NCBI GenBank assembly: GCA_002633025.1
Contig: NMRB01000614.1
Location: 107,022-171,021, forward strand
Source of the DNA: Notospermus geniculatus
Lineage: Eukaryota; Nemertea; Pilidiophora; Heteronemertea; Lineidae
DNA length: 64,000 nucleotides
Direction of reading: 5' to 3'
Shown here piece after piece: positions 24,123 to 35,229 of the stretch (within the stretch, counting starts at the first letter, position 1; every line of letters begins with the position of its first letter). The notes below the pieces were generated by a model. That model saw only the letters and a list, made by a program, of their open reading frames with translations, made no database searches and had not been told where the DNA came from. A program made the position numbers and the translations under genes.

Positions 24123-25006
24123 TTAAGTCAAAGTGTGATGCTTATATTTGAGTTGAACAAAGGATAATTGTCACACTTAGACGGTAGTTTTATGAACACC
24201 GGCCCAGTGCAGTAGTCAGTAGTAGTAGTAGTGTGAACATGAAGCTGATTGTTATTCATGGCATGCTTGATATGTTTAACTCAACTTACCAGCCATGGAC
24301 GGTTCTCTGAGAAGGCTGCAGGAAAGCAGTGGGTATGATCACACTCTTCTCCATGACAATGTCAAGCTGATTCAGACTCTCACAGTACAGCACCTATCAC
24401 TCGTGTATGGGCCACTTAACAACTTATTCAGCAACAACTGTAGTACAAAGTGCCGTGCACCTATCTTTGACAACTAATTCCATAACAACTGCAGTATAAA
24501 GTGATATTTCAAGTTGCTAAAACCACCATCATGATCAAATAATCATCTTATAACTGAAACATTCCAAACCATCCACATCATTTAGTTAACAACGTCTTCA
24601 CGACTGTAAAATTCATAAGAGGATTGTCGCGGCGAATGGCCGGCTGCATTTTTACACAAGGATGATTGAAACCGGATCAAAGTAATGCAGAATTTCTGTC
24701 TTGTAATCAGATACTGCAGCACTTTTGGTGATTCTGGCTGGGTTGCGTGTCGGCACTTGGTGTCAGACCAGTTTAAGGAGGTCAAAGCCTCATGAGAGCA
24801 CCAAATATGATGACATGGTCATCTTATGGTCAGGTTTGCAAAACTTCATAGACAGAAGGTAGTCACCATCAGATGGTGAGGTGACTGCCGGACCCAACGT
24901 CAGTCAGTACTGGAATCAGTCACCATGTGAAGTAAATGTCACAATCACATGTGAAACACAACTTTGATATAAGGTAAAGATGGTTGGAGCCATACTGCAG
25001 TTATCA

Positions 25007-25125
25007 GGGCCCATATTCATAAAACCTTACTAGGCTTAGTTACTTGCTAAAATGCCCAGTCTGTACAGACCAATGTACACAACTAGAAACCAACTAAGCT
25101 AGCAAGGTTTTATGAATATCGGCCC
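25007..25125. mobile_element. Foldback MITE with GGGCCCATATTCATAAAA ends
   Basis: gggcccatattcataaaacc on the left mirrors ggttttatgaatatcggccc on the right. It lies in the stretch of copy B that has no counterpart in copy A. Confidence 0.75.
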
Positions 25126-26161
25126 AGGCCCCCTGGTTCTTAATGCTCCCTCCCTTACATCACATGGGCGCTGATGAGGGCAGGGGAGGAGGGAACACTA
25201 GGAAACCCTGAGGAACCTCAGGATGGGTTGGAACACAGTCATTGTGTAAAACCACTGATCATGATGTTCACATTCTCATGTATAGATAACATATAACAGT
25301 ATAAACTACTGACTGGCAAAAAGCACAATGTTCAAACTCAAATGTTTGATTACAATATGTTAAGGATTACTGTCAAGTATCCTACAGCATTTTTCTTGCA
25401 TCTTCAACAGGATTAACTTCAAAACATCATATTTAATCACGATAAAGAAATGATATGGATTACAATCACATAAAGTTGCTTGGCTTCTTTTGCAATGATC
25501 GTGACTTCAAAGTGCACTGAAGGTATAACGGAAATACTCAACAGCTTGCAAATGCATGTAGTTAAAGCCAGGAATCCACTGCTGCTTTTCTGCTTCGCGA
25601 CTTGCTTTGCAACCTGCTACCTACGATTGAATACGACCGCAAGGAACTGATACCGGTTGGGTTGCCGACCGATTGCCGACTGAAATTGACCACATGAAAT
25701 GAAGAAACGACCACATCTTCGCCATTGGTGGAAATCACGTCTAGCGAGACCACTAGGGTGATCGAGTGCACAGTTGCAACGCAACCAAGTTGCAAAGCAA
25801 GTCGCAACGCAAAATCAGTTTGAAAATCAATGGTGGATTCGTAGCTTTAATCTGCCCCAGAGAGGAGATGTATTATAAATGGGTACAGATCCCAACTCGT
25901 ATAAACATAAATCACGTGAGCCAAGGAGCTGAGAGCTCGGTTGTTTTCGCCGCCGGTTCTGCCACTCAAGTCTTCATCGTTACCTGATCGTCAGCCTTCA
26001 GGGTCTATTACGTTCCAAAATACCCAATTATACTGAGCGGTAATTACACGCTGAAACTTTTTAATATCAGCAAAAAATTGTGTAAAAAAATGAACATCAT
26101 ACTTCAATGCCAGACAGCCACTTAATGATATGTTGTTGAAACGCAGGGCATCAAATTCACG

Positions 26162-27533
26162 GGGAAAATTTGGCCGCAGGTTTTTTTAAACTGCCTGTTT
26201 GGCTGGTGAGTAAATATATCTTCACGTTACATTTTATATGAGTGTCGTGGGATTGAGTTCATCCCAGTGATGAAAGAGAGTAAATTCTACTTGGCCTCAC
26301 AGATGCTGCCATATTTTAGCTAATCTACCCATAATAAGAAAGAATGCATGATTTCATACCAATCACCACATGTGTACTGTGCACATAAAACAACATCATT
26401 CCCAACACAAGGCTTCCCGAATGCAAAATAATGGTTTGAGTCGACCACCATAAAATTCACGGCAAGATTTACCGTAACTACACATATGTCACAAATTTAT
26501 TTGATTGTCTTCAAGATATGTATCATACCTTTCACAGATGAGATCCCCATTAACAAAAGTTTGAAGCCTCCAAATATAGTACTATGCCATAAAGTCTTTT
26601 GATTTTCTATCAACTAATCATACCTTCGACAGATGAGGTACCACAAAGAAGAGTTTTAGATCTCTACACAAAATAAATGAGATTTCAATTAAGTAGGCCT
26701 GATAGGGTAACAGACATTAAAACGATTCTGGATGAGGTTCTCCAACATCTAGATATTTAGACCAACTCATCCACCCCCAGAGTCCTCCAGCAGATGATGG
26801 CATCTTCTGACAAAGATTTCTCGCCTCCGTTGTACTGATTGAAAAATATTTGAAGAAATGTTGTTCCTATCAACCATCTGAAGAACATTTGTGACCCGTC
26901 ACCACAAAATCAGTGTTAAGTCGCTCTGAAGTTGGCAGGTTGAGCCCAACTTATTGTCAATTTCAGTAGGCCTAGGCTTATTCTCCGTTGTTTGTAAAAG
27001 CTGAGTGATTACATTTCTTCAATTTTTTTCCAATTCATTCCCAAAGATTTCAGAAAAATTTAGCAGAAGATACTGCCAACCCTTTGATGGTGTGGGCAGC
27101 CATAATGTGCAGCAGTTTTCACTCTACACGCGGTGCCCACCAAATAAAATTCATTAAATAAATAAATACTGCCAGCTCAAATCTGGGGGTAGACGAGTTA
27201 ATTATACAAATGGTTCGTTTGCAGTGCTCATTTCTAGACATTTTGACCAAATAGTCCCTCGAACATGATCATCTCATGAAAACATGATAAACAGTTTGTT
27301 CACCAACAACCGATATAAAATAGTTTGCATCTTTAAAAGTGTAAATCTGCAATATGACACAAATCCTGCAGTCAAAACTCACAAAAACTTTTCTACCAAC
27401 AAAGGATCATGAATTGCAAATATGCCACGATATGGGCGATTTTTCTATAAACAACGAGCGATAAATTAATAATGATTGTCTGTTTGCAGATTTCCGAGTT
27501 CTGTTGATAAACGTGACCTGTTGTTTATTGATG
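26162..27533. other. Sequence downstream of ADA2, no gene recognised
   Basis: AT-rich sequence with no long ORF, no clear transposon ends and no tandem array. It is where the ADA2 transcript would terminate. Confidence 0.5.
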
Positions 27534-27539
27534 ACGTCC
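27534..27539 (-). promoter_or_regulatory. Possible poly(A) signal of ADA2
   Basis: On the minus strand AATAAA lies about 265 bases downstream of the ADA2 stop codon, a normal 3' UTR distance. Position and motif are the only evidence; cleavage cannot be confirmed from sequence. Confidence 0.4.
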
Positions 27540-27803
27540 AGGAACACGTCAACCTGAATTAATTTCACATGAATAAAAATTTCATGTCCATATTGGATGG
27601 AATTTCATCAGTGGCATATTTGCATCGATCGTTATTCATGAATTAATTACAAGTTAAAAATTTGAGAATAATAAGTACACAGATAAAACGCCAAGCGAGA
27701 TTTGATATGTGCTGTGGCTGGAATGTTGATAATACTCGAATAAATGAGTTAGATATAATCTCTCCTAAGATTCAACCCTACACCATTTCAAGCTTTACTA
27801 ATA

Positions 27804-27906
27804 CTAAATCCCAAATGTTTTCAGCGTGGCATCAATCCAGCGCTTCCACTTTTTTGACCAAATTGCAAAAGCTGCGGTCTTTTCTTTCGGTGTCATCGAA
27901 CTGTAC
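27804..27906 (-). CDS. ADA2: ADA2/ADGF terminal exon with stop codon
   Basis: 103-bp last coding exon, entered through a tttttcag acceptor. The split codon CG|G gives Arg, then YSSMTPKEKTAAFAIWSKKW, KRWIDATLKTFGI and TAG at 27804-27806. It matches the usual ADA2 C-terminus, a Tyr-Ser start followed by an E-K-x(5)-IW-x-KRW helix and a short tail of normal length. Joined to the previous exon it reads NSIRYSSM, as in other ADGFs. The gene is therefore complete at its 3' end in this window. Confidence 0.94.
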
Positions 27907-27999
27907 CTGAAAAAGTGGTCAGAAAATGACGGTGAGTGATGTCACACCACAGGATTTGAAGAATTAATCATGCTTCCACCAATATGAAGAGGCAGATCT

Positions 28000-28225
28000 G
28001 GATCAAAATGCCAACTCTGGATCAAACTGCCATATCTAAATAAGAAACTGCCAAATCTAGATAAGAAACTGCCAAATCTAAAAAGAAACTGCCAAATCTG
28101 AATAAGAAACTGCTAAATCTGAACAAGAAACTGCCAAATCCTGATCAAAATTCCAACAAATCTGGATCAAAATGCCAAATCTGGATCAAAATGTCAAATC
28201 TGGATTAAAATGCCAAATCTTGACC
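28000..28225. repeat. 19-22-bp minisatellite in the last ADA2 intron
   Basis: Units such as aaatctggatcaaaatgcc and aaatctagataagaaactgc vary in length. The array fills most of the 342-bp intron. Confidence 0.8.
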
Positions 28226-28248
28226 AGAAAGGTACCGACGACTCTTAC

Positions 28249-28451
28249 CGTATTGAGTTCATGGCCAGACGCTTCAAAAATCTCAGATCTGCTTTAGCAC
28301 CGGCAACCCCCATGAAGATTTCATAGAAGTCGTGAGAGAGAGGGTCTGCCCCCCACATCGCAGGGTCGTCGGAACTGACCACGATGGAGTAATTGTTGGC
28401 GATGAGGAACGATGCTGGGTGGTTCCTCAGATCACTGACCAGATTGAGTAC
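28249..28451 (-). CDS. ADA2: ADA2/ADGF exon carrying the SSDDP active-site motif
   Basis: 203-bp exon with acceptor ccttacag and donor gtaagag. It encodes 67 codons plus two bases, starting [16 protein letters not shown] and continuing [19 protein letters not shown], then [26 protein letters not shown]. The SSDDP aspartates are the zinc-ligand/catalytic pair of the adenosine deaminase fold. The FYE-FMG-x(3)-KADLR-LK-LAMNSI block is diagnostic for the ADA2/ADGF branch rather than ADA1. The last two bases (CG) join with G of the next exon to form Arg. No key residue is missing in this part. Confidence 0.96.
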
Positions 28452-28538
28452 CTGTAAGGTATAAAATCATAATGGCCATCGCAGGATACTGCTCTGTGTA
28501 AGACATCTAATAGAATGCCCTTCAAACATGTAAAGAAG

Positions 28539-28726
28539 CTGTTCGTTTTCGTCAATTGAGGAATCTGAGTTGTGATCCTTGAGAAAATGGAGAAAGCTAT
28601 GAAGCTGCAAATTGCAGCAATTATTCTGCACAGCACAACAAATAATCCCTGCAATTTGCAAGTGCATAGCTTGTCGTTTTTCCCAAGGATCACAACTCAG
28701 ATTCCTCAACTGATGAAAACGAACAG
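28539..28726. mobile_element. Palindromic MITE in the large ADA2 intron
   Basis: ctgttcgttttcgtcaattg and the rest of the left arm mirror the right arm over about 60 bp (ctgttcgttttcatcagttg when reversed), with further pairing across ttgcaaattgcag-like centres. Nearly a perfect foldback. Confidence 0.8.
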
Positions 28727-29577
28727 TCCCTTTACCATTGTATTCTGATCACCAGTCGCCAAAGCTATCTATCACATATGAAAATCTATACGTTGCACTG
28801 GCCAACTGGGGTGGCTACCCGTTTGGCAGTGGATGTGTAGGCAGCTCCCAAATGCCCACTCAGAAAGCCCACTTGGTCTATCTTTTCTAAGGTTTCTGTG
28901 GCAAGAGACGCATCCTCGCCCACATTTGCACAAGATCCAGTTTCTGTACACAACTCCGTTTCATGGCAGATTCCACAACAAGGAAGAATTTTTTTACAGG
29001 AAGGACGAGACAACTAAAGGATTTATGGATATCTGATCTACAAACAAATCGAAAGGAAATTCACAATGTGCACAAACTTGAAAAAAATAACACAAAAAAT
29101 TAACTATCTCCAATTCTAAGCCACTAATGGATTTCATCTCATAATGTAAGGCCCGGGAAGTATTGCGAACATTGTTCAAATGACGCAGGCATTATGACAA
29201 TCTTCCTACACTGTGCATGGGTTTTGAAAGGTGGGGACGAAGAATATTTATCACCAGCAAAAGAAGAACATGAGAAGTTCGATAGGAATTCCTGATAACC
29301 TGCACCAGGGGAGCGATCGCTCAGAAAGAGATTATTTATCACATGACAAGAGTTGCACACAGTTTAAGCCATATTTCTTTGAAACGGCATTCGTTTACTA
29401 AAACATTGCCTCTGCTATTGTGGTGTACCAGAGCATATCGCTAGTTCCAGGAGGTACAGAAAATGTTTCAGTGAAATCGACCTGAGGTGGATTTGATCGT
29501 GTCGTAGTCTTTTATGAAATGCAGCAAAGGGAAAAGCTATAGAAATTGACTTGTGGAACGACTGGGATAGTATTGTA

Positions 29578-29840
29578 ATTCATTTTTCCGTCAGGGTCGA
29601 CGCCAAAGCATTATTGGCCCTGGTGAGTACGGAGGAGGCCATCACAAGCTACTCATCTCCCTTGCTTGGATGGGGAATTTTACTTGCCCTTGCAGACACA
29701 AGGTCCCAAGGCACCATGGCTTACTGTCCCATGTGACAGACTGAAGAGCCGGAAATGAAATACAACATGGCCCGGGCTAGATTCGAACCCGGGACCTGCC
29801 GCTTGCTAAGCGGATGTGATAACCACTAGGCTATCAGGCT
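29578..29840 (-). mobile_element. tRNA-derived SINE with a tRNA-Ala-like head
   Basis: On the minus strand the head reads gcctgatagcctagtggtta (A box) ... ttagcaa anticodon loop (AGC) ... gggttcgaatc (B box) at 29840-29771. It is followed by a body shared with the SINE at 55599-55888: ctggctctt-like, gggacagtaagc, gggcaagtaaaa and ccctgacggaaaaat. Because the body is shared, I call this a SINE, not a tRNA gene. It is in the ADA2 intron. Confidence 0.85.
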
Positions 29841-30409
29841 CGCTAAGGAATTCAATAAGGCAAGGACGGAATTGTAGCAACAAATCCCAAATTGGAGATC
29901 ATTTATGGTATCGCCATGATGATCATTTCGGACAACGAACCTTATCATACGAAATGTACTCAATGAAGAGAAAATGTACATGGTTATTACACTGTCAACA
30001 ATGAGACATTTAGAGAGGAAATGACTCCACAATTTGTCATAAACAATGATTAATTAGGCATGCCTTGGGGAGAAAGCATAAAATGCCAAGAAAGTCGTGA
30101 CGATCCAATGAGGAACCTGCAAACTGCCGCCACTTGGAGGCGGTATGAGTGGCTGTACCTCCTTTTTTTGATGTTTCGTCCCTGTTGCACTGCATCAAGG
30201 ACGTCATGACATAAGGTTATTGAATTCCTTTGCTCTGATTTTAAAGCCCGACAGTATGCATTAGGCTTTAAATCTCGCGACGGCCGACGTAACCTTTGAC
30301 CTTTAGGCAACATCGTTTCTTAGCCAAAATTTACATGATTACTTGGTTGATTTTCTTCTGCTTGCCCAGAGCGGAACTCTCTTACTGCTGTAGGGAGGTG
30401 CACGTGCAT

Positions 30410-30987
30410 CCAGGGGTAGCGAGCATAAAGGGGTCGTAACCCTACGTCAGGCCTAAGCCAGGCGTAGTGCTGGTCGTGGCCCTATCCTCATGAGCATAAA
30501 GGTAGACGCAAGTGGCGTCTAGGTGTATATATGGGCGAAAGCCTACGCCTGCTCATTACCAGGCCTAAAGCTGTCTTAGTGAAAGTAGGCTGTCATTTTT
30601 CCGAGCATTGGTAGTCGCATTGCTTACTTTTCTTGCCAAAATGTCCTTTGACTGAGCAAATTAATCTACATTTTTGTATGTACACAATTTCTCATCCTCT
30701 GAGAAATTAGCCTTTCTCGGATACGCCTTGGTTTCACGTCCCGCCATTGCGAATGAAGATGACGCAGTGTGTGGAGGTGAAGGACGTCGAACCCGCACAA
30801 TAGAAACCCAAGGCCACATAACCTTTTCAATGAGCAGTTACGCCGTATATCACTGTTATACCTCGGCGCAGGCGTTATGTTATACGCCTAGTTTTATGCT
30901 CCCTTCGTAAATGGGCGAGTCCAACGTCTGCTTTTACACCCAGGTTTACGACTACACTTACGACCCCTTTATGCTTGCTACCCCTGG
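30410..30987. mobile_element. 578-bp hAT-like non-autonomous element
   Basis: Both ends read CCAGGGGTAGC(G/A)AGCATA then AAGGGGTCGTAA inward. CAGGGGT ends are typical of hAT elements, but no clear 8-bp target duplication is visible. The interior has further mirrored gtaggcgt-type words. It lies within the ADA2 intron. Confidence 0.75.
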
Positions 30988-31578
30988 TCTTCTCAATGCC
31001 AATTAGGCCATTCGTTTACTTCCACGAGCTAGCTCGGAACAGACTCTACACCGTTCGTTTACACCGGAACTGCCTCATCGGGGCTTCCTCGGACCAGGCG
31101 CGACTAGCCCTACCCGCTGAGGTGGGCTTCTCGTGGAACGTTCCCAGGATGCATTGTTCCAAAATGGCGGCAACGTTAGGGAAAGTTACTGTTCATGATG
31201 TCGCCACTTCCTCGTCTGTGGCTGCCGAGGAAGGCATGAGACCGTTCGATTACTGGCTGTTGCGTGCACGCTCAGCTTGTTCCTTCCGGGGCTTGCCTGA
31301 GGAAGTAATCGAGCACACTAAATGCCATTGCTGTATACAGACTGTTGAACGAACTGTTGTTCAACTGTCTATTGTGACAGTCCAAGCGGGACAGTTGAGT
31401 TGGGACTTTACCAAGGATTAGTATCCACTTATTGCCGACAATCACTGTTGTGGGCTGGAATCGAACTACCTACATGTTTACTGCTGCTCATTTGTGTTAT
31501 TGCGTTAATCGGGGGTAATTATGAGCAGCACGAAACTGTTTTCCACTATTGACTATTATGGTGTGTTTGTGGTGGACA
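30988..31578. other. GC-richer intron stretch with a 148-codon ORF, function unknown
   Basis: The ORF at 30975-31421 (+) is the longest non-repetitive one in the window but begins inside the transposon end and shows no domain I know. It could be a remnant of a retroelement or chance. The strand is opposite to ADA2. Confidence 0.25.
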
Positions 31579-32168
31579 GTTCGGGTCGCGGACTGTTGGG
31601 AATAGCCTAAACAACAACTCTAATGCATAGAGTCGTGCTTTAATGCATAGAGTCGTGCTTTAAAGTCTTTGGTACAACAGCTCAGAGCGTTACCCTTTCG
31701 GGATAAAAAGTCACATGGGTTCCGCATCGGTTCAGTCGTGAGAAAGACACGGTCAGAAGGTCTCCGGTTTAAATCCATCTGTGGCTCTTTATTTCTTTCC
31801 ATTGGCCCACAAGATTATACATTATTCAGGATTACCATAAATTAATTTTTATGACATTTTTATTATTTTATGGCTCCATTAAAGTACACTGAGACAGAAA
31901 TGTAAAGTAAGGGTTGAGTGATATTCATGTTGATCATGTTCATCCTGATTCTAAGTAGACACACATCTTGTTATGTTTGACCATTGGAGGGTGGATGTAA
32001 TCTCACTCTATTTATCTCTTGTTTAACTTGTTTACCGGTTTGCCACCATAAAGCGATCAGATCTCAATTCTGATTCATATCACGGATAGACTGGGCGTGT
32101 TTAACAACTAAACTCTCTCTGGACGTGATTTGAAAAAAGATAGTACACATTCAACGAGAGCCGAGGGG
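31579..32168. repeat. 590-bp duplicated block, copy 1
   Basis: Nearly identical (a handful of single-base changes and indels) to 32170-32758 and separated from it by a single N. It contains a tRNA-like stretch, with B-box-like ggtttaaatcc near 31767, and an exact tandem pair of taatgcatagagtcgtgctt. Confidence 0.95.
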
Positions 32169-32169
32169 N
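32169..32169. other. Single N at a duplication junction
   Basis: The N separates two nearly identical 590-bp blocks, as expected for a join between two haplotype sequences. Confidence 0.9.
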
Positions 32170-32758
32170 GTTCGGGTCGCGGACTGTTGGGAATAGCCTA
32201 AACAACAACTCTAATGCATAGAGTCGTGCTTTAATGCATAGAGTCGTGCTTTAAAAGTCTTTGGTACAACAGCTCAGAGCGTTACCCTTTCGGGATAAAA
32301 AGTCACATGGGTTCCGCATCGGTTCAGTCATGAGAAAGACACGGTCAGAAGGTCTCCGGTTTAAATCCATCTGTGGCTCTTTATTTCTTCCATTGGCCCA
32401 CAAGATTATACATTATTCAGTATTACCATAAATTAATTTTTATGACATTTTTATTATTTTATGGCTCCATTAAAGTACACTGAGACAGAAATGTAAAGTA
32501 AGGGTGAGTGATATTCATGTTGATCATGTTCATCCTGATTCTAAGTAGACACACATCTTGTTATGTTTGACCATTGGAGGGTGGATGTAATCTCACTCTA
32601 TTTATCTCTTGTTTAACTTGTTTACCGGTTTGCCACCATAAAGCGATCAGATCTCAATTCTGATTCATATCACGGATAGACTGGGCGTGTTTAACAACTA
32701 AACTCTCTCTGGACGTGATTTGAAAAAAGATAGTACACATTCAACGAGAGCCGAGGGG
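32170..32758. repeat. 590-bp duplicated block, copy 2
   Basis: See copy 1. Copy 2 runs on into unique sequence (ccaggtaatttatcatt), while copy 1 stops at the N. Confidence 0.95.
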
Positions 32759-33085
32759 CCAGGTAATTTATCATTACGTGAGATGAGATCACCATCCTAA
32801 GGGCAGGGAAGAACTTCACGTTTCCGTCAGATGGCAAATGATTCGCCGGTTGTGCATCTCCGGAGATCCGGCAATTAGGGTCAGAAGAGATGAGCAGGTC
32901 GGATGACGGTCACTTGTACGTCTTCAGTTCGTGTGTATGTGGACACTTGAGTATCGGTGTCAGGAGTCAGGAGTTTGTGGGAGATTTCCGAGAGGAAAAA
33001 TAGTGCAACAGTGAGTGTCGAGTTCCCCACCTTTCATGAATGCTTCCACGGTAAAAAAAAAGTCAATGGTAAGACGAACACTTAC

Positions 33086-33243
33086 TTGGTTAGATATAGG
33101 ATTCACTTCGATCGGGATGTCCTTTTTTTTCAAAAGTTGCAATAACTTGGGATGTTTTATGACGGCGTAACCGTGGCCGATGCGCGACGCATTTAGCAGG
33201 ATGGCATCGTAAAGATTCGCATCAGTCGCTGTGCCCTCCCAAT
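33086..33243 (-). CDS. ADA2: ADA2/ADGF exon carrying the RIGHG motif
   Basis: 158-bp exon. On the minus strand it follows a polypyrimidine-poor but valid acceptor (cttacag) and ends at a gtaagtg donor. The first two bases complete an Asp codon begun in the missing upstream exon, matching the family's HAGE-x-D-W junction. The peptide starts [15 protein letters not shown], contains RIGHGYAV, whose His aligns with the catalytic/zinc-site His of adenosine deaminases, and ends [12 protein letters not shown], the very conserved core of ADA2. The intron sits exactly after NQ, in phase 0. A run of eight A in the Lys-Lys-Lys stretch keeps the frame. Identification rests on recalled family motifs, not on a search. 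Confidence 0.94.
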
Positions 33244-33441
33244 CTGTAAGTAGACAAGATTTGAAGACAATGTAGAACAGGGTGAACTAGAGTTGCAAAA
33301 TTGACGTAGGAGTCCTTGAAGACTGCCCAAAAGAAATATGACATGTGCCATAAAGCCACCTGGAGATAGGTTGAGTCAGAGCACTGGTGGTAATGGAGGC
33401 TTCAGCGGTCCATCCACGTACAATATTATTGCACAATGATA

Positions 33442-33701
33442 GGGTCGTTTAGACGACAAGCCAAAAATCCACATGCGATCTGATCAAATCTGATTGTGGT
33501 TCAAAACTCTTGCGTGTAAATGCTACCCAATGCGGTCCAATGTGGATTTAAAATGGTTCCGAATCCACATTGGCCTGCATTGTACCACATTCGACCACAT
33601 TCAAATCTCGTCTAAACGCAAATGAGCCCTGATGCGGCTCGATCAGATCCAATCGGATTGAATGTGAATGTGGTTTTCTGGCTTGTCGTCTAAACAGCCC
33701 C
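33442..33701. mobile_element. 260-bp MITE with GGGTCGTTTAGACGACAAGCC ends
   Basis: The left end ggtcgtttagacgacaagcc mirrors the right end ggcttgtcgtctaaacagcc over about 33 bp. The flanks carry the caatattattgcacaat word of another MITE family, so this one probably landed inside it. It lies just upstream of the first ADA2 exon seen here. Confidence 0.8.
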
Positions 33702-34730
33702 ATTGGTAGTTTTCCTGAGATTGTTCACTGCACAATGGGCCATTTATCATCAGTTTCTAACATCAAATGGCTGGCATAGAATTTCCCATTGTCCAACACA
33801 GAAACTGACCTACGATGACAGGTAACAGGCTTTCAACCTTGAGACATGATTGGTTGCCACTGTGGGCGATTTCGACCAACCATCTCATATGGCGATCACG
33901 TTTATTCCTTGCAACTATCTCGTCCCAAGAGACAACAAAACAGAATTCATAATGCAAAACGTTGGCTATAATTTGGTCGGTGCAAGCATTGGTAATTAAA
34001 TCACACAGGGTCATATGGAAATGAAGTTGGAGTCATTACTGCCTTGGGATTTTTGGACAATCTCTTCCAGGTTCGTTATTGTTGCTTTCTCCTTTGGTCC
34101 AGACTCGCAAGGTTGTAAACAGAGTTTAAATAGCTGATATTTTGACTCGCGGATACCAGGGGAATACACCGGTAATAGGCTCACGAAACTGCGCAATTGA
34201 GATTATAACAGACAGAGTGACAAGGCGGGACTTTTTCATCACAGTTTTCCCGAGAGCTGCCCCGGGGAAAAAGCTTTCATGCAGTCGCCTCTACTCTACT
34301 GGCGTCAACAGGTGGTTAGCGCTGATAACGCAGCCAAGTCGTTAACTCCGGCGGGCGGCGGGTTCAAGTTGGCGACAGAGACATATTCTGTCGTATTCAA
34401 AGATTATCAGCAAAATTGTGAGTCTCCTCTGTTTTTTTGAAAGATGCTTAAATCTGCGTTAAAAACTTACATGGCGTAATTTGAACCGTATGAGACTGGA
34501 AAATCTAAGAATTCCATTACACAGCGATTTCTTATTTGGCGACAACTTTGCCCATTATCCATGAAATATTGTTTTTGAACGCCATACTCTTAATGAATGC
34601 TTTCTCATTCATTATAATTAAGCCTCGTGGCAGGGGTAGCTTTGTTATCATCGTCAGAAAAGCCACCGTGACTACCAATGACAAGAGGAGCTTAACACTG
34701 CACGTGGAGGCAGCATCACAGTGTTCACTA

Positions 34731-35226
34731 AAGCCTGGCTAGGTCGGACATTGCGTCTTGAAGCAACTCGCGGTAACTAGCTTTCCGGTGATGGAAGCAG
34801 CTCGGAGTGACTGATCAGTTGCCGATTTTGTCAACCTGAGCATGTTTGCGTCTCCAAGCAACTACCGGATCCGCTAGTTGCCGTGAGTTGCTTCGAGTTT
34901 CCCATGTTCTACTTTTCGGCGACTAGTTGTCTCCAGTTCCACTCAGATCCCTCGACCTGCACCTGCTTGCGACTGATCAGTTGCTTGAACAGGGATATTT
35001 CATTGAAAATCACGTGACGTATTACCGAAAAAAGAAGTTGGCGGCAGTGGAATGGACTGAGGGCATGGAAGACGCGGTGTCAACATGAGCGTGCTGTTCC
35101 AGGTAACTGCCAGTTGCTCCGAGTTCATCTCAATCGCTGAAATGTCGACCTGCGCATGGTTGTTTTTTGATCTGCCACGGATCCGTCGAGTTGCTTCAAG
35201 ACGCAATGTCGACCTGAGCCAGGCTT
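34731..35226. mobile_element. About 500-bp MITE with AAGCCTGGCT ends
   Basis: aagcctggctaggtcggaca at the left mirrors aagcctggctcaggtcgaca at the right, both followed by ttgcgtcttgaagcaactcg. The interior is rich in agttgc/gcaact words in both orientations. Confidence 0.85.
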
Positions 35227-35229
35227 AAA

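Larger units (their letters stand above)
20415..26161. repeat. Large tandem duplication, copy B (5.7 kb)
   Basis: Second copy of the 15294-20414 unit. Differences from A: the minisatellite is about twice as long (22617-23470), a TTAA-flanked MITE is inserted (23850-24122), about 200 bases containing a MITE (A: 18865-19044) are missing, the segment 18363-18660 of A is absent, and about 360 bases at 24850-25215 are absent from A. No gene is recognised. Confidence 0.92.
27804..33243 (-). other. ADA2: 3' part of an adenosine deaminase 2 (ADGF/CECR1) gene, three exons
   Basis: Three minus-strand exons join in phase into one reading frame of 153 whole codons plus a stop. The frame matches the C-terminal part of ADA2/ADGF, a secreted enzyme that deaminates adenosine to inosine and has growth-factor activity in several invertebrates (family knowledge). 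Introns are 28452-33085 (4,634 bp) and 27907-28248 (342 bp), both GT-AG. The large intron holds a palindromic MITE, a SINE, an hAT-like element and a near-perfect 590-bp duplication; the small intron holds a minisatellite. Upstream exons, including the signal peptide, the N-terminal metal-binding histidines and HAGE, were searched for by eye above 33244 and not found; they may lie beyond the window or be too diverged to spot. No frame break is seen in the three exons. Confidence 0.93.

Noticed and set aside
29771-29840. A tRNA-Ala(AGC) gene on the minus strand
   Set aside because: The head is followed by a body shared with another copy at 55599-55888, and stem pairing is imperfect, so a SINE explains it better.
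30975-31421. A 148-codon gene on the plus strand
   Set aside because: The start lies inside a transposon terminus, there is no recognisable domain, and it is antisense within an ADA2 intron.
34305-34380. tRNA-like stretch with ggcgggttcaagttggcg
   Set aside because: The B-box resemblance is weak and neither a body nor a second copy was found.
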